Assembly (NCBI GenBank): GCA_913048295.1 | Contig: CAJWWK010000001.1 | Span: 1 to 64,000 of the forward strand | Origin: an uncultured Dehalococcoidia bacterium | GTDB lineage: Bacteria > Chloroflexota > Dehalococcoidia > Lucifugimonadales > Lucifugimonadaceae | Reading direction: 5' to 3' | DNA: 64,000 nucleotides | Shown here: positions 39,581 through 49,855 of the stretch, in pieces | How positions within the stretch are numbered: the first letter of the stretch is position 1 | How the letters are laid out: each line of letters starts with the position of its first letter | Position numbers and translations under genes: made by a program | The notes under the pieces: generated by a model | What the model was told of the DNA's origin: nothing | The model's database searches: none | Seen by the model: the letters and a program-made list of their open reading frames with translations, nothing else

Positions 39581-40957
39581 ATGAAACTGCCACACAAACT
39601 CAAGAACTTCCTGATGGGCGGGCTGGCCGCGCTGACCCTGGTGGTGGCTGTCGCGTGCAGCGGTGCAGCAGACACGGTCGATTCGACGGTATTCACACCG
39701 CCCACGACCGAGCAGGTCTCAGACAACGGCGATTCTCCCGATATCAAATCCACCGGTGTCACCCCGTCCAGCGAGATTGAATCTTTCGGTTCAGAACCGA
39801 GTACCTCAACGAAATCGAGTGTGGCAGATGACCCTGGCGACACGATAGAGGCGATATTTGATGAATACGAGGTTAGCGAACCTACGGGCGACGCGTTGCA
39901 GGAGTTGGTGCCTGAAGTGGACTCTCCCGAAGTTGCGCCGGAAGTAACTCCCGAAGTGATGATCAGCGAACTCACGTTTGCTGAAATAGTTGCGGCCCAG
40001 GGCGACCACCTGGCCGACCTGTATGAGCAGGCCGTCCAATCGATCGTATTTATACGTGCCAGCACGTCGCAGGCCGAGGGCTCGGGATCGGGCTTTGTGT
40101 GGGATACCGACGGACATGTCGTCACGAATTACCATGTTGTGCAGGGTGCATCTTCTCTGACCGCCAAGTTCTTCAACGGTCGTGAATATACGGCCAGCAT
40201 CGTGGCATTCGACCTCGATGCCGACCTGGCTGTCATCAAGCTTGAAAAAGTCGAGCACGAACTCGTTCCGATCGCCATTGGCAACTCGTCCGATCTTCGG
40301 CCAGGCGAGATGGCCATTGCACTTGGCAACCCTTTCGGTGAGGAATTCACGATGACCACAGGCATCGTAAGTGCGGTCAGTCGGACTCTCAGGAGCGGCT
40401 TCTCGCTCTACAGCATTCCTGCAGTTGTGCAGACCGACGCTGCAATCAACCCGGGGAACTCCGGTGGTCCGTTGCTCGACATGAACGGAGCCGTGATCGG
40501 TGTGAACACGCAGATCAGGAGCGACTCTCGCCAGAATTCCGGTGTTGGGTTCGCAGTTCCTGTTGATCTTGTGAAGCGCGTGGTCCCTTCGTTGATCGAA
40601 AACGGTCGTCACGAGTACTCGCTGATGGGGATCAGTGGCGACGAAGTGAACATTGGGATTCGCAGCGATGCCAGACTTCCCGGTGACGTAACGGGTGCGT
40701 ATGTGATCAGGGTTACGCCGGGCGGGCCTGCCGATCAGGCCGGGATCCGGGAAGACTCGGGTTCTGCAGGCATTGAAAACTGGGACGGTGACGTAATCGT
40801 TTCGATCGATTCCATCAGGATGTCGTCGATGGACGACCTGATTGCCTACCTGGCCCTGAACACGGCTCCAGACGACGAAATAGTTGTTGGGATATTCCGG
40901 GACGGTGTCGAGATCGCAATCCCGATGACGCTCGGGGCCAGGCCCGCGACGTCCTGA
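39581..40957 (+). CDS. HtrA/DegP-like trypsin-family serine protease with PDZ domain, probable lipoprotein
   Basis: 458 aa; lipobox LVVAVACSG; VVTNYHVV (His), DLDADLAVIKLE (Asp), NPGNSGGPLLD (Ser), C-terminal PDZ-like region. Confidence 0.92.
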   Translation: MKLPHKLKNFLMGGLAALTLVVAVACSGAADTVDSTVFTPPTTEQVSDNGDSPDIKSTGVTPSSEIESFGSEPSTSTKSSVADDPGDTIEAIFDEYEVSEPTGDALQELVPEVDSPEVAPEVTPEVMISELTFAEIVAAQGDHLADLYEQAVQSIVFIRASTSQAEGSGSGFVWDTDGHVVTNYHVVQGASSLTAKFFNGREYTASIVAFDLDADLAVIKLEKVEHELVPIAIGNSSDLRPGEMAIALGNPFGEEFTMTTGIVSAVSRTLRSGFSLYSIPAVVQTDAAINPGNSGGPLLDMNGAVIGVNTQIRSDSRQNSGVGFAVPVDLVKRVVPSLIENGRHEYSLMGISGDEVNIGIRSDARLPGDVTGAYVIRVTPGGPADQAGIREDSGSAGIENWDGDVIVSIDSIRMSSMDDLIAYLALNTAPDDEIVVGIFRDGVEIAIPMTLGARPATS

Positions 40958-40986
40958 TCATCCAATAAACGCGTACCTGTACGTGA

Positions 40987-41015
40987 GAAGCCCCGGTCGT
41001 CACTACCGGGGCTTC
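40987..41015 (+). terminator. candidate terminator hairpin after HtrA-like gene
   Basis: GAAGCCCCGGT-N7-ACCGGGGCTTC 11-bp perfect stem; no strong T-run. Confidence 0.6.
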
Positions 41016-41273
41016 GCTGGTCTCAGTGCGGATTGAGGATGGATTGGAAGCCGGGATGAAATATATGAGCAGTTTAGTCAGTTTCTCCCTAACGGCAATC
41101 AATCACGAAACCGTCGTTACTAATTGTTTCAAGGACTTTACTGAATCCTCACCTACGGGGGCTGTTCACAGACATTAATATGAGTAAGTTGAATATGGCG
41201 ATTGTGATGTCGTATGCATCGCATATCGTGTAACAAATGCCAACCTAAGAATCACTATCGCAGGTGGGGAAAA

Positions 41274-42164
41274 ATGAATATCGCGGAGCTTGAGGCCCTG
41301 AAAGCGGTGGCCGAAACTGGAAGTTTCACACGTGCGGCAAACCACCTCGGGATGAGCCAACCTGGACTGAGCCGGCAGATCCAACGACTCGAACGAGAAT
41401 TGGGAACTCGATTACTTGAGAGGCGCGGTACCGGTGCGATACTGACCGATGCCGGGCGCGAATCCATGAATTTCGCGATCCGCACGATATCTGACTTCGA
41501 CGCACTCGTGTCTCGGTTCGGACCCGATCCGTCAGCGCTCACCGGGGTCATCAGGATTGTTGCGAGCACCACTCCAGCCGAGTATTTAATTCCAGGTCTG
41601 GTGGCAGAGTTTACTGGTGATCGCACTGGTATATCTGTGGAAGTATTGGTTACCGACTCAGCACAGGTTGCGCGGATGCTTGGCGATCGCCAGGCCGATC
41701 TTGGACTTTCGGGCATGCCGTCAACGTCTGTCGGGTTCTCGGCGATTTCGGTTGGTAGGGACGAGGTAGTTCTTGCGGTATCGAATGAACATCGGTTTGC
41801 AGATCAACGTTCAATTACGATCGACCAACTGCGAGGCGAGAACATCATCGAGCGTGAGGGTGGTTCAGGAACCTGGCAGACAGTAGTCCAGGCCCTTTCT
41901 TCGACAGGAGTGGAACTACCTGAGCATAAAGTGTCGATGACCCTTGGAAGCACGCAGGCCGTGATCGCTGCGGTCGCGCAGCACCTGGGCATAGGGTTCG
42001 TTACCGTGCAGGCGGCAAACAGTCGGCCCGACGAAGTAACCGCGGTGCGAATCGACGGTCTCTCGCTCGAACGGGACCTAAACCTTGTATTCGAAACAGA
42101 CCGGGTGCGTGCTCGTCACACACAGGCCTTCATCGACTTTGTACAGAACAGGTCCGAGTCCTAG
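41274..42164 (+). CDS. LysR family transcriptional regulator (CysB/Cbl/CysL-like)
   Basis: MNIAELEALKAVAETGSFTRAANHLGMSQPGLSRQIQRLERELGTRLLERRGTGAILTDAG; start re-set to ATG 41274 with upstream aggtgggga. Confidence 0.92.
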   Translation: MNIAELEALKAVAETGSFTRAANHLGMSQPGLSRQIQRLERELGTRLLERRGTGAILTDAGRESMNFAIRTISDFDALVSRFGPDPSALTGVIRIVASTTPAEYLIPGLVAEFTGDRTGISVEVLVTDSAQVARMLGDRQADLGLSGMPSTSVGFSAISVGRDEVVLAVSNEHRFADQRSITIDQLRGENIIEREGGSGTWQTVVQALSSTGVELPEHKVSMTLGSTQAVIAAVAQHLGIGFVTVQAANSRPDEVTAVRIDGLSLERDLNLVFETDRVRARHTQAFIDFVQNRSES

Positions 42165-42231
42165 TTTCTTTTCCTGCCGCGACAGTACCTCTGGGAGAAC
42201 GATATTGTTGTGCCAGAGGGCTGTTGCAGTT

Positions 42232-42249
42232 TTAGAACGCTTGTGCTAA
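42232..42249 (+). promoter_or_regulatory. candidate LexA/SOS operator upstream of recA
   Basis: TTAGAACGCTTGTGCTAA, interrupted palindrome TTAGnACn4GTnCTAA close to the Gram-positive-type SOS box GAACn4GTTC. Confidence 0.4.
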
Positions 42250-42319
42250 TCTGCGCCTCTATGCAGGTTGCTCGGGCCTGCAAGTCCGACCGATAACTAG
42301 CGTATAAGGAAGAGCGACG

Positions 42320-43411
42320 TTGGCTGTTAAGAAAGCACAGGCAAAGGCCTCCGTTAACGGGACCGTTAGCGATCGAGATAAGACCCTTGAGCTGGCGCTC
42401 GCACAGATCGAGAAGGCATTCGGGCGCGGTGCCGTGATGCGGCTCGGGGAGTCGGGGGCACTTAGCAAGATCAACTCGATTCCGACCGGTTCGCTTGCCC
42501 TGGATTTGGCGCTCGGGGTCGGTGGCCTTCCACGGGGTCGTATAATCGAGATTTTCGGTGCTGAATCTGCTGGTAAATCGACGCTGGCAATGTCGGTTAT
42601 CGCCGAGGCCCAGGCTGCCGGTGGTCAGGCTGCGTTCATCGATGTTGAGCACGCCATGGATCCGACTTACGCCCGTGTGCTGGGTGTCGATATCGATAAG
42701 CTCCTTATTTCACAGCCCGATTCGGCAGAGCAGGCTCTTGAAATCACTGAGTACCTCATCCGCAGCGGTGCGCTTGACATCATCGTTCTGGACAGCGTTG
42801 CCGCACTTGTTCCACTTGCGGAGCTGGAAGGTGACATGGGCGATATGCAGATCGGTCTGCAGGCGCGGATCATGTCGAAGGCATTGCGCAAGCTCACCGC
42901 GATAATTCACAAGACTGACACGGTCTGCATTTTCATCAACCAGCTCCGTGAAAAAGTTGGAGTGGTTTTTGGTAGTCCCGAGGTCACGCCAGGCGGGCGG
43001 GCGCTGAAGTTCTACAGCTCGGTCCGCATCGATCTCAGGAGGGTCGAAGCGATCAAGCTTGGACAGGAGATTATCGGCAACCGCGTGCGAGCGAGGGTAG
43101 TAAAGAACAAGGTTGCGCCCCCGTTCCGGAAGGCTGAAATAGAGATCCTCTTCGACTCCGGCATTAGCAAGGAAGGCAGCCTGATCGACCTCGGTACCGA
43201 GAATGGCACCATCAAGAAGAGCGGGTCATTCTATTCGTATGGTGACGTCCGGCTCGGCCAGGGCCGTGAAGCGACACGTCAGTTCCTGAAGGCAAATACT
43301 GACATTCGGGATCAAATCGAGGCCCGAATTCGCAGCGGCGAAAAAGAAACGGCGGATCCCGTCGGTGCCGCTCCGGATGGCGGAACCGCTGAGGCATCTA
43401 CGCCGAGTTGA
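42320..43411 (+). CDS. recA: recombinase RecA
   Basis: 363 aa, TTG start; [55 protein letters not shown]. Confidence 0.98.
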   Translation: MAVKKAQAKASVNGTVSDRDKTLELALAQIEKAFGRGAVMRLGESGALSKINSIPTGSLALDLALGVGGLPRGRIIEIFGAESAGKSTLAMSVIAEAQAAGGQAAFIDVEHAMDPTYARVLGVDIDKLLISQPDSAEQALEITEYLIRSGALDIIVLDSVAALVPLAELEGDMGDMQIGLQARIMSKALRKLTAIIHKTDTVCIFINQLREKVGVVFGSPEVTPGGRALKFYSSVRIDLRRVEAIKLGQEIIGNRVRARVVKNKVAPPFRKAEIEILFDSGISKEGSLIDLGTENGTIKKSGSFYSYGDVRLGQGREATRQFLKANTDIRDQIEARIRSGEKETADPVGAAPDGGTAEASTPS

Positions 43412-43629
43412 CCTCGATAGATCAGCGTGGGCCGACTGGCACTCCCTGTCATAGCAATATCTTCAGCCTCCGGCGGAGTACGCGCTTGCGTCCGGGCGTT
43501 TCGATTACGCCCCGTGATTAACGCCTTCCCGGCGACAGGCGATAAGTCAGATAAACTTGATGCCAGGAATAGCCCGTTGTTTTTTCCCTGTTGATTATCT
43601 GACGGCCGGGTTGTTCCGACCGGAATCAA

Positions 43630-44913
43630 GTGACTGCTTCAATTGCGATTATTGTCATCGGGCTACTGGGAAGCGCGTTTATCAGCGCTACCGAGGCGGC
43701 TGTACTGGGCGCGAGCCGCTATAGGATTGAATACCGCGGTGAAGAGGGCGACAAGCGGGCCCGACTCGTAATCCGAATATTCGATGATTACGAGAGGTTT
43801 TTCGGGACGATCCTTCTCCTGGGTAACCTGTTCAACATCACAGTAGCCTCGGTTGGGACAACCCTGGCCATCTCTACCATTGGTGGCGGGGAACCTACCG
43901 CCCTCTCAGCCGTCGTCGCCACAGCAATAGCGACCATAGCTATCGTTATTGTCGGTGAGTTGACCCCGAAAACGTTGGCTGTAATGGCAGCCGAACGCTG
44001 GGCTCTCGCGACGGCTCGGGTTGTGCTGATGATGATGACAGTTGCGTGGCCGGTGGTCTTCGCATTCACCCTGGTCCCTCGAGCGATCTTGCGGTTGTTC
44101 GGTGGGAAGGAGGCGTGGTCGAGTCCGATTGTCACGCCGGGCGAACTTCGTACGCTGATTGATCTTGGCGAGGCCGAGGGTACGGTGGAAGAATCCACCG
44201 GTGAAATGCTTGAGAATATTTTCAGATTCGGGGAAATGGAAGTTCGCGACGTGGTGACCCCGCGCCCCGATATCGTCTGGGTCCAAGCCGAGGCCACTTT
44301 CAGGGAATTTATGAATTCGTATCGGGTTTCCCCGCACACACGGTTCCCGGTTTTCGATACCGACCACGATGACGTGGTGGGAATCCTCTCGGTAAAAGAC
44401 GTTCTGGCGATGATGTCCGAATCGAATCTCGACTTCGACCAACCCGTCATCAACCTCATGCGCCAGACTTACTTCGTTCCGGAAACCAAACGCCTGGACG
44501 ATCTTTTCGAGGAGATGCAGGAGTCAGGTCATAAGATGGCGCTTATCGTCGATGAGTTTGGCGGTATCGCCGGGCTGATTACACTTACGCGTCTCGTCGA
44601 ACAGATCGTGGGCCGAACCGGCGAAGAGGGGTTAAAACCTGAGCGCCGCTTCGTCACGGTCAATGAAAACACGTTCGTTTTGGATGGCGGTCTTGAGATC
44701 GGTGAAGCCAATGATGAACTGGGTCTGGATATCCCTGAAGGCGATTATGAGACCATCGCCGGATTTTTCCTTGAGCAAGCGCAACAACGGCCGGATATTG
44801 GGTCACGGGTGCGATTCGGCAACCTGAGAATGCAGATCGCCGAAGTGGATGGAACCAAGATCACCAGCATTCGCGTACGGCGGGTAACTGAGGTCTCGGA
44901 AGTCACAAGGTAG
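43630..44913 (+). CDS. CNNM/CorC (HlyC) family protein: DUF21, CBS pair, transporter-associated C-terminal domain
   Basis: 427 aa, GTG start; VGELTPKTLAVMAAERWA, MEVRDVVTPRPDIVWVQAEATFREFMNSYRVSPHTRFPVFD, LIVDEFGGIAGLITL. Confidence 0.93.
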   Translation: MTASIAIIVIGLLGSAFISATEAAVLGASRYRIEYRGEEGDKRARLVIRIFDDYERFFGTILLLGNLFNITVASVGTTLAISTIGGGEPTALSAVVATAIATIAIVIVGELTPKTLAVMAAERWALATARVVLMMMTVAWPVVFAFTLVPRAILRLFGGKEAWSSPIVTPGELRTLIDLGEAEGTVEESTGEMLENIFRFGEMEVRDVVTPRPDIVWVQAEATFREFMNSYRVSPHTRFPVFDTDHDDVVGILSVKDVLAMMSESNLDFDQPVINLMRQTYFVPETKRLDDLFEEMQESGHKMALIVDEFGGIAGLITLTRLVEQIVGRTGEEGLKPERRFVTVNENTFVLDGGLEIGEANDELGLDIPEGDYETIAGFFLEQAQQRPDIGSRVRFGNLRMQIAEVDGTKITSIRVRRVTEVSEVTR

Positions 44914-44923
44914 TCGACACCCG

Positions 44924-46357
44924 ATGTCTAACGGCGCCACATTCCTCGATCAACTGGAAGCAGGTCTCCAACGTGCATTGGTACCACGCGGGGCGGTCCT
45001 TGTAGTAGCTTTCTCAGGCGGACCCGATTCTTCAGCGCTTCTTCGGGCTCTATCGGAACTTCGCGATCAATGGAATTTCAACCTGAGGGCGGTACACGTC
45101 AACCACAATATTCGGTCTGGCGAATCAGAGCGTAATGAACGCATCGCACAACGAATAGCCGAACTGTGCGTTGTTGAATTCAAAGCGGTCAGCGTTGATG
45201 TTCCGGGGCTCGCGAAAAAGAAAAACGTTTCGATCGAATCTGCCGCCCGGCAGTTACGCTACGAGGCGCTGTCGCAGAGCGTCGAAATGTATTCGGCTCA
45301 CGGGGTTGTCACGGGTCATACGCTCGATGATCAGGCCGAGACTGTGTTGCTGCACGCCGGTCGGGGTTCCGGGCTCAAAGGGATCGCCAGTATCAGACCG
45401 CGTTCGACTCTAAAAATTCCGGATTCAGAAATTGAGGTCACCGCGTTCCGGCCGATGCTTGGAATTTTGAGGGAAGAATGCGCAGAGTACAGCGATCAGA
45501 TCGGTGTCCGGCCCGTCGTCGACGAGTCAAATTTCCGCCGGGATTACACCCGGAACCGAATCAGGCTGGACGTGCTGCCAGAGCTAAACAAGGCGATCCC
45601 GGGCTCGTCGAAAGCGCTGGCACGACTTGCGGAAAACGCGGCTGACGACCTGTCGATCGTGAATTGGGCAGTCGAACGCTCACTCAAGCAGGCCGGGGGT
45701 GGACCCGCGCCGGGCCGATACTCACGGGCCAGCGTCTTGAGCCTTCCGGCAACTCTTACCGCCAGGGTGTTGATGCGAACCTACGACGACCATGTCGGCC
45801 ACTCCAATAACCTCGAGCGATCGCATGTTGAGAGCATGGTCCAACACCTCGCCGGTCGCAGTGGAACCTCAATCAATCTGCCCAACGGGGTTACTTTTAT
45901 CGTTGATCAGGACTCTTTCGGCTTCCGCTCCCGGACTGTCCCCGACAACGACTGTCCCTATCCAGACCCGCTTGATCTCACCGAATTATCGATTCCTGGC
46001 ATCACCGGGCTTGGCGGTGGCTTCAAAATGATTGCGGCGATTGTCGACAGGCCGATCAATCTCGATCCCGAAAACTCGTGGGTGACATTCGCATCGCCGA
46101 CCATTGCACAGCTCTCGCCAAGACTGCGGAACCGCAAAAACGGAGATCGGTTTCAGCCTCTGGGGATGGATCCGCAGGTAAAACTCCAGGATTTTTTTGT
46201 GGGTGCTGGGGTGCCTGAACGCTGGCGTGACCGGGTGCCGATTGTCGAATCGGACAAAGGCATCGTATGGGTCGCTGGGTCACGCTTGGCTGAATGGGCG
46301 AAAGTTCAATCTGCCCATAAACAAGTGGCCCGACTGGAACTTACGGGGCCTGATTAG
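44924..46357 (+). CDS. tilS: tRNA(Ile)-lysidine synthetase
   Basis: 477 aa; VLVVAFSGGPDSSALLRAL, VHVNHNIR, GHTLDDQAETVLLHAGRGSGLKGIASI, RRDYTRNRIRLDVLP. Confidence 0.95.
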   Translation: MSNGATFLDQLEAGLQRALVPRGAVLVVAFSGGPDSSALLRALSELRDQWNFNLRAVHVNHNIRSGESERNERIAQRIAELCVVEFKAVSVDVPGLAKKKNVSIESAARQLRYEALSQSVEMYSAHGVVTGHTLDDQAETVLLHAGRGSGLKGIASIRPRSTLKIPDSEIEVTAFRPMLGILREECAEYSDQIGVRPVVDESNFRRDYTRNRIRLDVLPELNKAIPGSSKALARLAENAADDLSIVNWAVERSLKQAGGGPAPGRYSRASVLSLPATLTARVLMRTYDDHVGHSNNLERSHVESMVQHLAGRSGTSINLPNGVTFIVDQDSFGFRSRTVPDNDCPYPDPLDLTELSIPGITGLGGGFKMIAAIVDRPINLDPENSWVTFASPTIAQLSPRLRNRKNGDRFQPLGMDPQVKLQDFFVGAGVPERWRDRVPIVESDKGIVWVAGSRLAEWAKVQSAHKQVARLELTGPD

Positions 46358-47355
46358 AGGACCCGGGTCAACCTGAGATTCACTGCAAGCCCTGGTATAC
46401 GGCCCCGTTTCGCCACGTTCCGGCCATCGATTTCCTTGATATCCGCAGTGAACGAAATCGGGCTTGCTGAGGCTATGTAGTAGCCAACTGCAAAGACATT
46501 GACCGGCGCATCGGCCTCGACGAAGCCCCGAATACGATCGGGCGTAATTCCACCACTTACGAATATCTCTACGTGGTTGTAACCACCCTGGTCCAATCGT
46601 GCGCGTATCTCGCGGACCAGGTCGGGCGTCACCCCGCCCCGCTCTTTAGGCGTATCTAGCCGGATCCCGCGAAGCCGCTCACGCAACGCCTTTGCAACGT
46701 CCATAGCTTCTTCAGTCTCGTCTTTGAATGTATCCACAAGGGCAACCCTGGGGACCTCGGGCGGCATGTGCTTGTCGAACGCCATCATGCAGCGAACGGT
46801 ATCGCCCATCAGGAGCACCAGCGAGTGTGGCATGGTTCCCGAGGGTATCAGCCCATGGAGTTGCTGACCGACCACTGAAGAGCTTGATACGCATCCTCCT
46901 ATTACCGCTGCGTAGTCCATGACCCCAACCACTTCCGGGTGGACATGGCGGGCACCGTAACCGATTATCGGGACGCCGCCGCCGGCATCTACACATTCGC
47001 CAGCCGCGGTTGCCCAGCCGGTGCACGACGCCAAGGTTCCGAGGATCGCGGTCTCGAACAGACCGAAGGAGGCGTACGGAGCACGAATGCGGAGCGCCAC
47101 CTCGCCACCGGCCACCCCAACACCTTCGTCCAGAGCCCACACCTCGCGGCCGGTTTCTGGCAGCACCCTGCCAAGCAGGGTTTTTACTTCGTTGATACCA
47201 CAGAAAATGCCGTCGCGTTCGGCCGCGAACTCAACGACCACTTCAGGATTGATGCCTTCGTTCCGAAGGATGGTCAAAGCCCTGTGCAGTTCGTTATCAG
47301 CTGTGTACCCGGTGAGGACCGAGCGTGCGATCTTAAAATCGCCTGGTGTAGCCAT
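46354..47355 (-). CDS. nicotinate phosphoribosyltransferase-like protein
   Basis: 333 aa; GDFKIARSVLTGYTADNELHRALTIL, RIRAPYASFGLFETAILGTLA, ALVDTFKDETEEA, EIFVSGGITPDRI; typical short NAPRTase family. Confidence 0.85.
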   Translation of the reverse strand: MATPGDFKIARSVLTGYTADNELHRALTILRNEGINPEVVVEFAAERDGIFCGINEVKTLLGRVLPETGREVWALDEGVGVAGGEVALRIRAPYASFGLFETAILGTLASCTGWATAAGECVDAGGGVPIIGYGARHVHPEVVGVMDYAAVIGGCVSSSSVVGQQLHGLIPSGTMPHSLVLLMGDTVRCMMAFDKHMPPEVPRVALVDTFKDETEEAMDVAKALRERLRGIRLDTPKERGGVTPDLVREIRARLDQGGYNHVEIFVSGGITPDRIRGFVEADAPVNVFAVGYYIASASPISFTADIKEIDGRNVAKRGRIPGLAVNLRLTRVL

Positions 47356-47435
47356 GTTTTAATGCGGTTGGGGGTGGGCAGATCTACTTTGCGGCTGCGC
47401 GGGTAATCAACTCTAGCTACCGTCCGAAATAGCGG

Positions 47436-48170
47436 TCAAGCCGTCGATGTCGGAGTTGGGCGCCCTTTAAACCTGAGTCTGAGCAAGCCTTTCACATCTT
47501 CCCAGGCCGTGGAAGCAATCTTCACACGGGTGTCCGGGTCGTCCTCCCAGTGAACAGGTATTTCCTTAATGCCGTAACCGGATTTACCGGCGATCAACAG
47601 TAGTTCCGTGTCGAAAAACCATGCGTTGTCACGAATTAGCGGGATCAGGTTATCAGCGGTTTTTCTTGAAACCGCCTTGAAACCGCACTGCGCGTCCTTG
47701 AATCCGGGAAATGGAAAGAAGATGTGTATGAGCATGTTGTACCCGCGGGAAGTGATCTCCCGCTTGAGGGTCCGATCGACAACTTCCGAGCCTTTGATAA
47801 GCCGCGAGCCGATCGCAACTTCGTACCCGTCATCGGCGACAGCCGCTACCAGAAGCGGCAACGACATCAGATCGGTCGACAGATCAACGTCCATGTACAC
47901 CCGCACATCTGCGTCGCTCTCGGTCCAGGCTTTTTTCAGAGCCCGGCCACGGCCGCGCTGATCGAGCGTCGAGACCGATAACTTCGGGTACACGGCCGCC
48001 AGTTCCGTAGCTATCTCAGTCGTTCTGTCGCTCGAACCGTTGTCGGCGACGACCACACGCCAGTCGCGTTCGGGGTGCTGGTCGATAAACGCGTACAGCT
48101 TTTCGATACAGAAAGGGATAGCCACTTCCTCGTTGAGGACCGGTATGACGATATCGACAGTTGCAGCCAT
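47436..48170 (-). CDS. family 2 glycosyltransferase (dolichyl-phosphate sugar synthase-like)
   Basis: 244 aa; VDIVIPVLNEEVAIPFCIEKLYAFI, VVVADNGSSDRTTEIA, VYMDVDLSTDLMSLPLLV. Confidence 0.9.
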   Translation of the reverse strand: MAATVDIVIPVLNEEVAIPFCIEKLYAFIDQHPERDWRVVVADNGSSDRTTEIATELAAVYPKLSVSTLDQRGRGRALKKAWTESDADVRVYMDVDLSTDLMSLPLLVAAVADDGYEVAIGSRLIKGSEVVDRTLKREITSRGYNMLIHIFFPFPGFKDAQCGFKAVSRKTADNLIPLIRDNAWFFDTELLLIAGKSGYGIKEIPVHWEDDPDTRVKIASTAWEDVKGLLRLRFKGRPTPTSTA

Positions 48171-48242
48171 ATGAGGAATTTGGTGAGATCGGGTTGAGAT
48201 CAGTTTTAGTTTTTGTCGGGTTTGTGCGACGGAGGCACGAGA

Positions 48243-49790
48243 TCAGTGAAAAAAGTGTCGTGTGCCGGTGAAGAGCATTACGAGACCGAGGCGGTCGGCA
48301 GCTTCGATAACTTCCCCGTCTTTCACCGATCCGCCGGGCTGAACAACCGCTACGGCACCTGCTTTCGCAGCGTTCTCTATGCCATCAGGGAACGGGAAGT
48401 AGGCATCGCTGGCCATCACGCAACCGGAGGCGTCGTCGCCCGCCGCCCGACCCGCGAGGTAAACGCTGATAGCCCGGTTTGGTTGACCGGCACCCATTCC
48501 CTTGAGCATCGAATCCTTAGCAAACACGATCGCATTCGAGTGAACCAGCTGACACGCCTTCCACGCGAAGGCCATGTCGGCCAGCTGCTGTTCGGTTGGC
48601 GACTTCTTCGTAACGACCTTCCAGTCGGCCGCTACTTCAGCGATATCGTCGGGCTGCTGAACGAGTGCGCCGCCTGTCACGTTGCGGACATTGAGAAGCG
48701 GGGTGTCTGAGAGTGCAACTTCCAGCACCCGGGTACGCCGGCGCTTCTGGAGTATTTCGAGGGCTTCCGGTTCATAGCCAAGGGCAACGATCACGTCGTA
48801 CAGAACGCCCTTCATTGCGATGGCAGTTTCTGCTGTGACGATGTTGTTGAAGCCGACGATTCCGCCGAACGCTGACATCGTATCGCCCGCGTAGGCCTTG
48901 CGGTACGCCTCGGCCTGATCGGTATCGATGGCGAGGCCACAGGGATTGGCGTGCTTGACCACCGCTACACAGTGCTTATCGGCGACTCCGAACGAGTTGA
49001 CGGCGACCCAAGCGGCGTCGGCGTCGAAGTAGTTGAGATACGACATGTCGATGCCGTGCAGTTGCCGGGCGTTTACGATTCCGCCAGTTTCGCCGGGTGT
49101 TGCGTAGATGCCTCCGGCCTGGTGCGGGTTCTCTCCGTAGCGCGGAACTGCTACCCGCCTCCACCCGAAGGTGATCTCTTCGGGGAAAAGGGCTGTCTTG
49201 TCTTCACTCGTTGCTTCTGACTCTCGCAGGTAAGCGGATATCAGGGTGTCGTACGCGGCGACGTGCTGAAATGCCTTCGCGGCGAGACCCCGGCGCTCAT
49301 CCTGTGAGACTCCTGCGTCCGACACGATCATTTCGCCAATGCGCTCGTAGTCGGACGGGTCGACGATGATGACGACATCGGGGAAGTTCTTTGCGGCAGC
49401 ACGGGTCATGGCCGGACCGCCGATATCGATGTTTTCTAGCGCGTCATCGAGCGTAGCATTGGGGTTTGCGATGGTCTGCTGGAACGGATAGAGGTTGTTC
49501 ACGACTACGTCGATGCCCTCGATCCCCTGTTGCTTCATCTCTTCGATGTGCGCCGGGTTGCTGCGCTTTCCGAGCAGTCCACCGTGAATTCTGGGGTGCA
49601 ACGTCTTCACCCGACCATCAAGGATTTCGGGTGCGCCTGTCACATCCGCGACTTCTGTAATTTCCAGCCCGGCGGATTTGAGTTCGTTCGCCGTACCGCC
49701 GGTGCTGATCAGCTCAAACCCGGCGCTCGCCAGTTCCTTCGCGAATTCAACCAGTCCGGTCCTGTCGTATGCGGATAGAAGCGCCCTCAA
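48243..49790 (-). CDS. purH: bifunctional AICAR transformylase / IMP cyclohydrolase
   Basis: 515 aa; FELISTGGTANELKSAGLEITEVADVTGAPEILDGRVKTLHPRIHGGLL, RYGENPHQ, VKHANPCGLA. Confidence 0.97.
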   Translation of the reverse strand: MRALLSAYDRTGLVEFAKELASAGFELISTGGTANELKSAGLEITEVADVTGAPEILDGRVKTLHPRIHGGLLGKRSNPAHIEEMKQQGIEGIDVVVNNLYPFQQTIANPNATLDDALENIDIGGPAMTRAAAKNFPDVVIIVDPSDYERIGEMIVSDAGVSQDERRGLAAKAFQHVAAYDTLISAYLRESEATSEDKTALFPEEITFGWRRVAVPRYGENPHQAGGIYATPGETGGIVNARQLHGIDMSYLNYFDADAAWVAVNSFGVADKHCVAVVKHANPCGLAIDTDQAEAYRKAYAGDTMSAFGGIVGFNNIVTAETAIAMKGVLYDVIVALGYEPEALEILQKRRRTRVLEVALSDTPLLNVRNVTGGALVQQPDDIAEVAADWKVVTKKSPTEQQLADMAFAWKACQLVHSNAIVFAKDSMLKGMGAGQPNRAISVYLAGRAAGDDASGCVMASDAYFPFPDGIENAAKAGAVAVVQPGGSVKDGEVIEAADRLGLVMLFTGTRHFFH

Positions 49791-49855
49791 AATTGGTCTC
49801 GTTCCCTTTTCGCTGTTGTTTCTAATCTGATTCTTGTGAATTACAGAAAGTTCGG

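Noticed and set aside
39806-40612. 268-aa minus-strand ORF
   Set aside because: Antisense to the HtrA-like protease with its intact catalytic triad.
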